Shown: in pieces, positions 1 to 6,292 of the stretch
How the letters are laid out: every line of letters begins with the position of its first letter
Numbering within the stretch: the stretch's first letter is position 1
Source of the DNA: an uncultured Peptococcaceae bacterium
GTDB lineage: Bacteria > Bacillota > Dehalobacteriia > UBA4068 > UBA4997
Length of the DNA stretch: 9,053 nucleotides
Reading direction: 5' to 3'
Assembly (NCBI GenBank): GCA_947626615.1
Contig: CANQSW010000054.1
Coordinates: 1-9,053, forward strand
The notes under the pieces: model-generated
Seen by the model: only the letters and a program-made list of their open reading frames with translations
Databases searched by the model: none
Told to the model about the DNA's origin: nothing
Position numbers and translations under genes: made by a program

Positions 1-2
1 AC

Positions 3-167
3 GCGATGTATGCCAAGCCGGTGGAGATACCTCTGCTGAACGCCGGGCGGAAGAGCTCCTTCTGGGAGGGGCTGGCCGTGTGGCTGGCGGTCGTTCTGCT
101 GCTGGTGCTGGGCCTGTTCCCCAACCTGCTGACGCTTGGCGCGGGGCTGGCGGTCGTTCTGTTGTAA
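3..167 (+). CDS. C-terminal end of an antiporter-like complex I subunit (NuoN/NuoL/MrpD type), 5' truncated by window edge
   Basis: Only the last 54 codons are present, read from position 3 to the TAA at 165-167, with a second TAA directly behind. The peptide begins AMYAKPVEIPLL and then forms one strongly hydrophobic helix (about WLAVVLLLVLGLFPNLL) before a short hydrophobic tail. A basic or aromatic 'MY..P' segment followed by a last helix ending in a 'GLFP' turn is how the proton-antiporter-like subunits of complex I (NuoL, NuoM, NuoN) and MrpD proteins finish. The complete NuoM follows 24 nt later with its own ribosome-binding site, so the two are co-transcribed. The short tail looks more NuoN-like than NuoL-like to me, but the fragment is too small to settle which subunit it is. 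Membrane location is certain; the exact identity is an inference. Confidence 0.7.
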   Translation, partial: AMYAKPVEIPLLNAGRKSSFWEGLAVWLAVVLLLVLGLFPNLLTLGAGLAVVLL

Positions 168-191
168 TAAAGGAGCGGGGGAGGAATAAAA

Positions 192-1658
192 ATGAGTATC
201 ATCACGGTCTTACTTGCCCTGCCGCTTCTGGGCGTGGCGCTGATATGGCTTTCGCAGGCAAAGCCGCAGGCCGCCAAATATATCGCGCTCGTCGTCTCCG
301 GTCTGGTTTTCGCCGGCTCGCTTTATGTCTGGAGCCTGTTCGACCCGGGCGAGCTTGGCTATCAGTTCGAGCAGGTGACCGAGTGGTTCCCTGCCTTCAG
401 CGTCAGCTTTGCCGTGGGGTTGGATAGCCTTTCGCTGCCGCTCTTTCTGCTGACGGCGCTGCTGGGCTTTTTGGTCGTTATTTATTCGTGGAATATCACC
501 GAGCGCGCGCCGTTTTATTTCGGCCTGCTGCTGCTGCTGGAGACCGGCGTTCTGGGCGTATTTTCGGCGCTGGATTTCTTCCTGTTCTATATTTTCTGGG
601 AAGTCGTGCTGATACCGATGTTCTTCCTTATCGGCATTTGGGGCGGCGAGCGGCGCAGCTACGCTTCGATGAAGTTTTTGATCTATACGCACGTGGCCTC
701 GCTGATCATGCTGCTGGCGACCGGCGCGATGTACTTTAAGGCGGCGGACGTGCTGGGCTATTATACCTTCCTGATACCCGATATCACGGCGGCCGGCTTT
801 GACTTTAGCTTCCAGATGCTGGTGTTCCCGGCGCTGCTGTTCGCGTTCTGTGTGAAGCTGCCCGTCGTGCCGCTGCACACCTGGCTGCCGGACGCGCACG
901 TGGAAGCGCCGACGGGGGCTTCCGTGCTGCTGGCCGGCGTACTGCTGAAAATGGGCGGCTACGGCCTTATCCGCGTGGGCTATATGATCAATCCGGACGC
1001 GGCGCGGGCCTTTACGCCGCTGGTGGTGGCGCTGGCGCTGCTAAGCATCGTCTACGGCGCTTACGCGGCCTTTACGCAGGACGATCTGAAAAAGCTGATC
1101 GCTTATTCCTCGGTCAGCCACATGGGTTTCGTGTTGATCGGCCTCGCCTCGGCGACTCAGGCCGGCGTTTTCGGCGCGGTGTATCAAATGGTGGCGCACG
1201 GCATTATTTCGGCGGCTCTGTTCATGGGCTGCGGCGTTATCCAGCATAACTGCGGCACGCGCAGTATCAGCCGCCTGGGCGGGCTGTACGGCCGTATGCC
1301 TGCTGCCATGACGCTGCTGGTGCTGGCGTTTTTCGCCTCCATGGGCATACCCGGCTTTATGGGCTTTATGGCGGAATTCAGCGTTATGCTGGGCGTTTAT
1401 CAGAGCTTTGGGCTGCTGGTGCTGCTGGTGGCGCTTGGCGCTGTGCTGGCCGTGGGCTATTATCTCTGGGCCTTTCAGCGGGTGGCGTTCGGGCCGCTGC
1501 CGGTGGATATGGCGCAGGTGCGCGATATCCATTGGTTCGAGTTCGTGCCGATCGCGGTGCTGCTGCTGCTGGCGCTGTATTTCGGCCTGCAGCCGGACGG
1601 TTTGGCGGCATATATGCAGGGCAGCGTTGACATGCTGCTCGTTCCGGTGCTCGATTAG
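192..1658 (+). CDS. nuoM: NADH-quinone oxidoreductase subunit M (complex I antiporter-like subunit)
   Basis: The 488-residue product has the usual NuoM length and consists almost entirely of transmembrane helices. Family landmarks are present in order: FYIFWEVVLIPMFFLIGIWGG with the helix-5 glutamate E137, a conserved lysine in VKLPVVPLHTWLPDAHVEAP (K222), the KMGGYGLIR segment (K253), QDDLKKLIAYSSVSHMG, the MVAHGIISAALF histidine H335, and the distal helix glutamate in GFMAEF (E395). These charged residues form the proton path along the membrane arm. The protein therefore belongs to a respiratory complex I or a related ferredoxin- or F420-linked enzyme, translocating ions as electrons pass to quinone. 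The ATG at 192 is chosen because GGAGG at 180-184 lies 7 nt upstream. Unusually, no nuoN follows; the next gene is an unrelated phosphatase. Confidence in the family is high; the electron donor cannot be read from this subunit. Confidence 0.95.
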   Translation: MSIITVLLALPLLGVALIWLSQAKPQAAKYIALVVSGLVFAGSLYVWSLFDPGELGYQFEQVTEWFPAFSVSFAVGLDSLSLPLFLLTALLGFLVVIYSWNITERAPFYFGLLLLLETGVLGVFSALDFFLFYIFWEVVLIPMFFLIGIWGGERRSYASMKFLIYTHVASLIMLLATGAMYFKAADVLGYYTFLIPDITAAGFDFSFQMLVFPALLFAFCVKLPVVPLHTWLPDAHVEAPTGASVLLAGVLLKMGGYGLIRVGYMINPDAARAFTPLVVALALLSIVYGAYAAFTQDDLKKLIAYSSVSHMGFVLIGLASATQAGVFGAVYQMVAHGIISAALFMGCGVIQHNCGTRSISRLGGLYGRMPAAMTLLVLAFFASMGIPGFMGFMAEFSVMLGVYQSFGLLVLLVALGAVLAVGYYLWAFQRVAFGPLPVDMAQVRDIHWFEFVPIAVLLLLALYFGLQPDGLAAYMQGSVDMLLVPVLD

Positions 1659-1675
1659 GCGAAGGAGGGCGTTCG

Positions 1676-2191
1676 ATGTTCGGTTTGCTGCGCCCGCGCG
1701 CTTATTTCGACAGCCTGACAGCCATTGACCCGGCGGAGCTGGCGCAAAGGGGCTACCGCGCCCTGCTTTTCGACGTTGACAACACTATAACCCCCTGGAA
1801 TTCGCCGGAGGTGACGCCGGAGGTTTTGGCGTGGTTTGCCGCGCTGCCCCGGTATCAACTGGCCGGTTGTATCATCTCCAACAATTCGGCGGAGCGTTTG
1901 GCCCCGCTGGCGGCAAAGCTCGGCATAGATTATCTCGCCAAGGCCAGAAAACCCCTGCCGTTTGGCTACGCGCGGGTGGCGGCGCAGCTGGGCGCGGCCA
2001 AAGAGCAGACGCTGATGCTGGGCGACCAGCTGCTTACGGACGTTTTGGGCGCGAATCTGGCCGGTATCGACGCGGTGCTCTTAAAGCCGATCTCGCTGGC
2101 GCGGGAGTTCCGCTGGACTTATGTTAACCGCCGGCTGGAGAAGCTGCTCTGGCGGCCGGTCATGCGCGACGTGCCGCATAACCGTTTCTAA
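1676..2191 (+). CDS. yqeG: YqeG-family HAD superfamily (subclass IIIA) phosphatase
   Basis: The product has 171 residues, the normal size for this family. HAD motifs are complete. Motif I is LFDVDNT, with D33 as nucleophile and D35 as acid/base. Motif II is IISNN (S68). Motif III is the lysine in ARKPLPFGY (K92). Motif IV is LGDQLLTD (D117 and D122), which would bind magnesium. The flanking segments 'KPLPFGY' and 'PISLAREFRWTYVNRRLE' are typical of YqeG (TIGR01668) rather than of generic HAD proteins. It is presumably a cytoplasmic phosphatase; I do not know an established physiological substrate. In Bacillus the gene sits with the GTPase gene yqeH and aroE, whereas here it trails nuoM by 17 nt. 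AAGGAGG at 1662-1668, 7 nt before the ATG, fixes the start. It is probably transcribed with the complex I genes and ends at the terminator just downstream. Confidence 0.9.
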   Translation: MFGLLRPRAYFDSLTAIDPAELAQRGYRALLFDVDNTITPWNSPEVTPEVLAWFAALPRYQLAGCIISNNSAERLAPLAAKLGIDYLAKARKPLPFGYARVAAQLGAAKEQTLMLGDQLLTDVLGANLAGIDAVLLKPISLAREFRWTYVNRRLEKLLWRPVMRDVPHNRF

Positions 2192-2213
2192 AACGCTTTT
2201 TTTCCGCGTTATA

Positions 2214-2238
2214 CCGCCCTTGCGGGCGGCTTTTTTTT
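2214..2238 (+). terminator. Intrinsic terminator after yqeG
   Basis: A perfect 6-bp GC stem (CCGCCC at 2214-2219 with GGGCGG at 2224-2229) closes a TTGC loop and is followed after one C by eight T residues (2231-2238). It starts 22 nt after the yqeG stop and separates the complex I/yqeG unit from the protease pair. A weaker AACGC/GCGTT inverted repeat with a T-rich loop (2193-2210) lies just before it. Confidence 0.88.
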
Positions 2239-2268
2239 GGCATAAAACCCCGGCTTGTCACATATATT
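2237..2268 (+). promoter_or_regulatory. Weak candidate promoter for the spoIVFA/spoIVFB-like pair
   Basis: TTGGCA (2237-2242) overlaps the T-run of the preceding terminator, and TATATT (2263-2268) lies about 35 nt before the ATG of the LytM gene. Each hexamer matches the sigma-A consensus at five of six positions, but the 20-nt spacer is too long for a good promoter. A promoter is expected here because a terminator lies directly upstream. The exact site is uncertain, and another sigma factor could be used. Confidence 0.28.
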
Positions 2269-2303
2269 CCAGCAAACGGCGAGCAGGAAGGCTGGGATAA
2301 ACT

Positions 2304-3029
2304 ATGGCGAACCGGGATCTTTTCAGTGGCGCGGATATGGGCCGCCGCCGGGCGGAGGAGGGCCGCGGCACGCTCTCCGGGCGGCTGTTCTGGCAGGGGC
2401 TGGCGGCGCTGCTGCTGTTTATGGGCGTGGTCTGCCTGTATGAGCAGGAAAGCGCTCTGGGCGAGGGCGTGCGCTACGTGGTGGCGCTGGCGCAGGTAGA
2501 CGGGCAGGAGAGCCTGGCGGTGAACGGTTTGGCCGACCTCTGGCGCGAGACGCTGGCCGGGCTGCGTCTGCCGCTGGACGAGGCCGGGGAGCAGCCGGTC
2601 TCCGGCAGTATCGAGCCGGGCGATTATCAGCCGGGCGAGGACTATCTGGCCGCGGCGGCTCTCTCCGAAGACGGCGCGCCGGTGCTGATATTGCCGGCCA
2701 GCGGCCTGATGCAGGGGGCTTTTGGCGAGGTGACGGAGCAGGGCCTGCCGCTTTTGGGCGTGCAGATATACTGCCAGGGCGAGCAGGAGGTGAAGGCCGC
2801 CGCCATTGGCGAGGTGGTGGAGGTCGTCCCCGGCGAGCGGGTGCGCCTGAAGCATACCGGCGGGGTGGAGACTTCTTACAGCGGAGCTTTGACGGCGTCG
2901 GTGCAGGTGGGCGACGTGCTGCGGCAGGGGCAGACGCTGGGCCGCATCGACGAGGACGTGCTGTTCTTTCAGGTTCTGGTGGACGGCCAGCCGCAGGACC
3001 CTTTTTTGTACGTTAAGGGGCCGGAATGA
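2304..3029 (+). CDS. Membrane-anchored degenerate M23/LytM-domain protein, SpoIVFA-like
   Basis: The 241-residue protein has a short basic cytoplasmic N-terminus, a single transmembrane helix at about residues 29-46, a variable extracytoplasmic linker, and a LytM-like beta domain from about residue 150 to the end. The fold is recognisable from GVQIYC..., AAIGEVVEV, VRLKHTGGVETSYSGL-like strands, VGDVLRQGQTLGRI and the closing DGQPQDPFLYV. The zinc ligands of active M23 endopeptidases are missing: the usual GVDI position reads GVQI, and the usual HLHFEV reads VLFFQV (219-224). It should therefore not cut peptidoglycan. SpoIVFA of Bacillus is a LytM protein of this kind that holds and regulates the protease SpoIVFB, and an M50 protease gene overlaps the stop codon here by ATGA. 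That supports a regulatory or anchoring partner role. The start has only a distant AGGAAGG (2285-2291, 12-nt gap), so initiation may be weak. Confidence 0.8.
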   Translation: MANRDLFSGADMGRRRAEEGRGTLSGRLFWQGLAALLLFMGVVCLYEQESALGEGVRYVVALAQVDGQESLAVNGLADLWRETLAGLRLPLDEAGEQPVSGSIEPGDYQPGEDYLAAAALSEDGAPVLILPASGLMQGAFGEVTEQGLPLLGVQIYCQGEQEVKAAAIGEVVEVVPGERVRLKHTGGVETSYSGALTASVQVGDVLRQGQTLGRIDEDVLFFQVLVDGQPQDPFLYVKGPE

Positions 3030-3793
3030 CGGCCGGGCTCTCGCCGTTTATCCGGGCGGGCTGGCCGGAGCTGGCGGCGGCGCTGCTGCTTTTTCTGCTG
3101 CTGCACGAGCTGGCGCATTATCTGGCGCTGCGGCTGCTGGGGTTTCGCGGCGGCGTGCAGCTGCGGGGGCTGCTCGGCCCGGCCATGCGGGCGGATCTGG
3201 CCTGCCAGGGCTGGCGCGAGGCTTTGGCGGCGGCGGCCGGCCCGGCGGCCAACCTGTTTTTTCTGCGGCTTTGCCTGTTCTTTGGCTGGCAGGCGGGGGC
3301 GCAGGTAAACTTTGCGCTGGCGGCGCTGAACCTGCTGCCTTTTCTGCCCTTAGACGGCGGCAAGCTGCTGCGCGGCCTGCTGGCCGGGGCTTTCGGCTGG
3401 CAGGCGGTCTCCGGGGCGCTGCTGTTTTTGGCGCGGGCGGCGGCGCTGGCCTTTGCGCTCTGCGTTTGGTATTTCGGGCTGCGGCGGCCGCTGCTTCTGC
3501 TGGCGCTGTGGCTCTATCTTTTGGCCTGGCGGGAAGAACGCAATTTGCCGCTGCAGCTCCTGCCAGCGCTGCTAAAAACCGTGGGGCAGCGCTTGCGGCC
3601 CGGGCGCGTTGTGAGGATAAGCCGGGATATGCCGCTTTACAGGGCAGCGCGGCGTTTTGCCCCAGGCTGGCGGAACTGGCTGCTCTTTGGCGGGCGGCTG
3701 TTTGACGGCGACCGTCTGATCGAGCGGCTGGCGGACGGCGGCGGCGATATATTGTTATCCGAGCTTTGCCCGCGAAATTCGGCGATAAATTAG
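3026..3793 (+). CDS. M50-family intramembrane zinc metalloprotease, SpoIVFB-like
   Basis: This 255-residue polytopic membrane protein has the site-2-protease core. HELAH (residues 27-31) inside the first hydrophobic helix supplies two zinc ligands and the catalytic glutamate. The later NLLPFLPLDGGKLLRGL segment (N102, D110) supplies the third ligand in the position of the classical NPDG motif. An AAGPAANL segment (70-77) between them is typical of the SpoIVFB branch. About four to six transmembrane helices precede a soluble C-terminal region of about 80 residues (PGRVVRISRDMPLY...), which takes the place of the CBS domain of Bacillus SpoIVFB. Such enzymes cleave membrane-bound regulators; SpoIVFB cleaves pro-sigma-K during sporulation. 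The substrate here is unknown, and the gene alone does not prove that the host sporulates. The ATG overlaps the upstream stop, so the pair is translationally coupled. The active site looks intact. Confidence 0.88.
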   Translation: MTAGLSPFIRAGWPELAAALLLFLLLHELAHYLALRLLGFRGGVQLRGLLGPAMRADLACQGWREALAAAAGPAANLFFLRLCLFFGWQAGAQVNFALAALNLLPFLPLDGGKLLRGLLAGAFGWQAVSGALLFLARAAALAFALCVWYFGLRRPLLLLALWLYLLAWREERNLPLQLLPALLKTVGQRLRPGRVVRISRDMPLYRAARRFAPGWRNWLLFGGRLFDGDRLIERLADGGGDILLSELCPRNSAIN

Positions 3794-3817
3794 CCGCGGC
3801 GGAAAGGAAAACGCGCC

Positions 3818-3859
3818 CTCTTGCCGAATAAATAAAGTTTAGTATCTTACGGCAAGGAG
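3818..3859 (+). promoter_or_regulatory. Inverted repeat sequestering the ribosome-binding site of the radical SAM gene
   Basis: CTTGCCG (3820-3826) is repeated in inverse orientation as CGGCAAG (3850-3856) across a 23-nt AT-rich loop (3827-3849). With one bulged G the stem extends so that CTC (3818-3820) pairs with GAG (3857-3859). The downstream arm therefore contains the whole AAGGAG Shine-Dalgarno (3854-3859), 9 nt before a TTG start. Folded RNA would hide the ribosome-binding site. Alternatives are a DNA operator, or a weak promoter, since TTGCCG (3821-3826) and TATCTT (3843-3848) lie 16 nt apart in the same stretch. The pairing is plain in the sequence; the function is inferred. Confidence 0.5.
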
Positions 3860-3868
3860 TCGATCATT

Positions 3869-5833
3869 TTGCGCGAACAGGCAAAAAGCTGGGAGGCCGA
3901 AGTGGCCGCCGTGCTGCCTCTGGTGGACAAGCCCACGCGGTATCTGGCCGGCGAATATAACAGCGCGCCGAAGGACTGGGCGGGTTTGGCCGCCACGATG
4001 GTGCTGCTTTTCCCCGACCTTTATGAGATCGGTATGTCGCATTTGGGTATGCGCGTTTTGTACGAGGCGGTGAACCGCCGGCCGGAATACGCCTTCGAGC
4101 GCTGCTTTGCCCCGGCCGCGGATATGGAAGAGCTGCTGCGCGAGCGGCATATACCGCTGTTTAGCTGGGAGAATTATCACGCTGTGCGTGATTTTGACGT
4201 GGTGGGCGTAACTCTCCAATACGAGATGAGCTTCACCAACATTTTGAATATGCTGGAGCTGGCCGAAATACCGCTTTTGGCGGCGGAGCGCCCAGATTGG
4301 GCGTATCCGCTGGTGGTGGCGGGCGGGCCGTGCGCCTATAACCCCGAGCCGCTCTGCGATTTCTTCGATCTTTTCATCATCGGCGAGGGCGAGGAGGTCG
4401 AGCTGGAGCTGCTCGATCTTTACGCGGCCTGCCGGGCGGAAAATATCGGCAAGGACGAGTTTCTGCGCCGGGCCTGCCAGATCCCCGGCATCTACGTGCC
4501 GGCGTTTTACCGGCCGGAATACGACGCGGCGGGGCGGCTGGCGGCCGTTACCCCTGCGCCCTTTGCGCCGCCCCGGGTGAAGAAGCGCATCATCAAGGAT
4601 ATGGACGCCGTGCCTTTTCCGGAATGTCAGATCGTGCCGTTTGCCGAGATCGTCCACGACCGCGCGGTGATCGAAGTCATGCGGGGCTGCAACCGCGGCT
4701 GCCGCTTCTGCCAGGCCGGGATAATCTACCGCCCCGTGCGGGAAAAATCGCAGCGGACGCTGGCGGCGCAGGCGGCGGCGGCCCTGGCCTCCACCGGCTA
4801 TGACGAGCTCGGTCTGGTGAGCCTTTCCACCGCGGATTATTCCCGCGTGGAGCCGCTGCTGGATCAGCTTTTGGCGGAACACGCCGCCGCCGGCGTTTCC
4901 GTTTCTCTGCCCAGCCTGCGCGTGGACGCGGTCTCCGTCGGCCTGGCGGAGCGCATACAGACCGTGCGGCGCTCCGGCCTGACGCTGGCCCCGGAGGCCG
5001 GCACGCAGCGCCTGCGCGACGTGATCAACAAGGGCGTGCGCGAGGAGGATATCTTTGCGGCGGCTGAGGCGGCGCTGGCAGCCGGCTGGACTTCGTTCAA
5101 ACTGTATTTCATGGCCGGGCTGCCCTATGAGACCGACGACGACCTGCTGGGCATCGCGGCGCTGGCGCGGCAGCTGCTGGCGCTGGGCGCGGCGGCGCAC
5201 GGCAAAAGGCGGCTCAATATCACCGTCAGCGTGGCGTTCTTCGTGCCCAAATGCGACACGCCGTTTCAATGGTTCGGCCAGAACAGCCGCGAGGAGCTGG
5301 CTCGCAAGCGCGAGCTGCTCTATCAGGCGTTTCGCTCGATACGCGGAGCGAAACTGAACTGCCACGATATCGAACTTAGCTTTTTGGAGGGCGTGTTCAG
5401 CCGGGGCGACCGCCGGCTGGGGCGCGTTTTGCTGGCGGCGCATCAGCTTGGCTGCAAATTCGATTCCTGGCACGAGCATTTTGATTATGCCGCCTGGCTG
5501 CGGGCCTTCGAGCTCTGCGGCATAGACCCGGCGGCCTATGCCGGGCGCGAATTTGCCGCGGCAGATACGCTGCCATGGGATCATATCGACTGCGGCGTGG
5601 ACAAGCGCTGGCTCTGGCGCGAGTGGCAGAAGGCGGCGGCGGCGCAAACGACGCCGGACTGCCGCAAAGGCCCCTGCAGCGGCTGCGGCGTCTGCCCGAG
5701 CCTTGGCTGCGACAACCGGGCTGCCCGCCGCGTATTCCGAAGGCTTCAACCCGCACCCGAAGCTCTCCTTTGGTCCGCCGCGCAGCGTGGGCGTGGAGGG
5801 CTTAGCGGAGTGGGGCGACCTGACGCTGCGTGA
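3869..5833 (+). CDS. B12-binding-domain radical SAM protein (TIGR03960 type), native 3' end lost
   Basis: The reading frame starts at TTG (3869), backed by AAGGAG 9 nt upstream. Residues of about 40-240 form the B12-binding-like Rossmann domain (FPDLYEIGMSHLGMRVLY, VVAGGPCAYNPEPL, FIIGEGEE). The radical SAM core follows, with the iron-sulfur motif CNRGCRFC (C274, C278, C281) that would bind a 4Fe-4S cluster and S-adenosylmethionine, and a LTLAPEAGTQRLR segment near 375. A cysteine cluster (C598, C603, C606, C609) marks the normal C-terminal end. The precise reaction of this family is not established; it usually travels with a DUF2344 gene. Homology stops at about residue 616 (position 5716). 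The last 38 residues, to the TGA at 5831-5833, are DUF2344 DNA read in the wrong frame. The catalytic parts are intact, so the protein could work with a foreign tail. Confidence 0.88.
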   Translation: MREQAKSWEAEVAAVLPLVDKPTRYLAGEYNSAPKDWAGLAATMVLLFPDLYEIGMSHLGMRVLYEAVNRRPEYAFERCFAPAADMEELLRERHIPLFSWENYHAVRDFDVVGVTLQYEMSFTNILNMLELAEIPLLAAERPDWAYPLVVAGGPCAYNPEPLCDFFDLFIIGEGEEVELELLDLYAACRAENIGKDEFLRRACQIPGIYVPAFYRPEYDAAGRLAAVTPAPFAPPRVKKRIIKDMDAVPFPECQIVPFAEIVHDRAVIEVMRGCNRGCRFCQAGIIYRPVREKSQRTLAAQAAAALASTGYDELGLVSLSTADYSRVEPLLDQLLAEHAAAGVSVSLPSLRVDAVSVGLAERIQTVRRSGLTLAPEAGTQRLRDVINKGVREEDIFAAAEAALAAGWTSFKLYFMAGLPYETDDDLLGIAALARQLLALGAAAHGKRRLNITVSVAFFVPKCDTPFQWFGQNSREELARKRELLYQAFRSIRGAKLNCHDIELSFLEGVFSRGDRRLGRVLLAAHQLGCKFDSWHEHFDYAAWLRAFELCGIDPAAYAGREFAAADTLPWDHIDCGVDKRWLWREWQKAAAAQTTPDCRKGPCSGCGVCPSLGCDNRAARRVFRRLQPAPEALLWSAAQRGRGGLSGVGRPDAA

Positions 5834-6278
5834 GGAGATCGCGCCGGAGGAGATAATGCGGCGGCTGAACGCGGCCCTGCCGAACGGCGTGCGTCTGACC
5901 TCGGCCCGGCTGCTGCCGCCCGGGCCGCACCCCGCGCTGATGGCGATGATAAATTTGACCGTCTACGAGGCCGAATTTGCGCCGGAAGCAGACATGGCGG
6001 AGCTTGCCGCCAACGTGCGGCGTTTTCTGGCGGCCGATAAGTGGGAGATCGAGCGGCGGCACCCGCGCAAGGGTGTAAAGACGGTCGACCTGCGCCGGGG
6101 CGTGGCGGCGCTGACGCTGGACGCCCACACTTTGACGCTGGAGATACCGTTTGCCGAAACGGGCGCGGTCAAGCCGTTCGAGGTCATGCGGGAGATCGCG
6201 CCGGCCGGGGCGGCTTATCTGCTGCGCCGGGTGGGCTTATATACCGTGAACGCGGCGGGCGGCCGCGAGTTGCCGTGA
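5718..6278 (+). pseudogene. DUF2344/TIGR03936 radical SAM-associated protein, N-terminus missing
   Basis: From GLPAAYSEGFNPHPKLSFGP (starting 5718) to the TGA at 6276-6278 the frame encodes 186 residues that match the body of the TIGR03936/DUF2344 family, including LNAALPNGVRL and MAMINLTVYEAEF. Members normally begin about 30-35 residues earlier with a basic strand and an 'LSHLDLMR..ERALRR' helix. None of that exists here in any frame. Instead, the preceding DNA is the cysteine-rich end of the radical SAM gene in another frame. The open frame does extend upstream to 5538, but that part is an out-of-frame reading of the neighbour, and I see no plausible start with a ribosome-binding site. The gene is thus fused out of frame to its neighbour and probably not expressed as drawn. 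The alternative is an assembly gap. The family partners TIGR03960 radical SAM proteins; its biochemical role is uncertain. Confidence 0.8.
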
Positions 6279-6292
6279 GGCGGGGAGAAACG

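Noticed and set aside
523..540. Runs of CTG triplets in nuoM (also near 1557-1575 and in the M50 gene), resembling microsatellites
   Set aside because: They encode leucine runs inside transmembrane helices and reflect strong CTG preference. They are short and in frame, with no sign of slippage.
5538..5717. Upstream extension of the DUF2344 frame, giving an apparent 246-residue protein
   Set aside because: This part is an out-of-frame reading of the cysteine-rich radical SAM C-terminus. It has no family resemblance and no ribosome-binding site.
3839..5749. A 636-codon open frame on the minus strand opposite the radical SAM gene
   Set aside because: Long antisense frames are expected in GC-rich genes. 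The translation is arginine/alanine-rich without any domain, and the plus strand is clearly coding.
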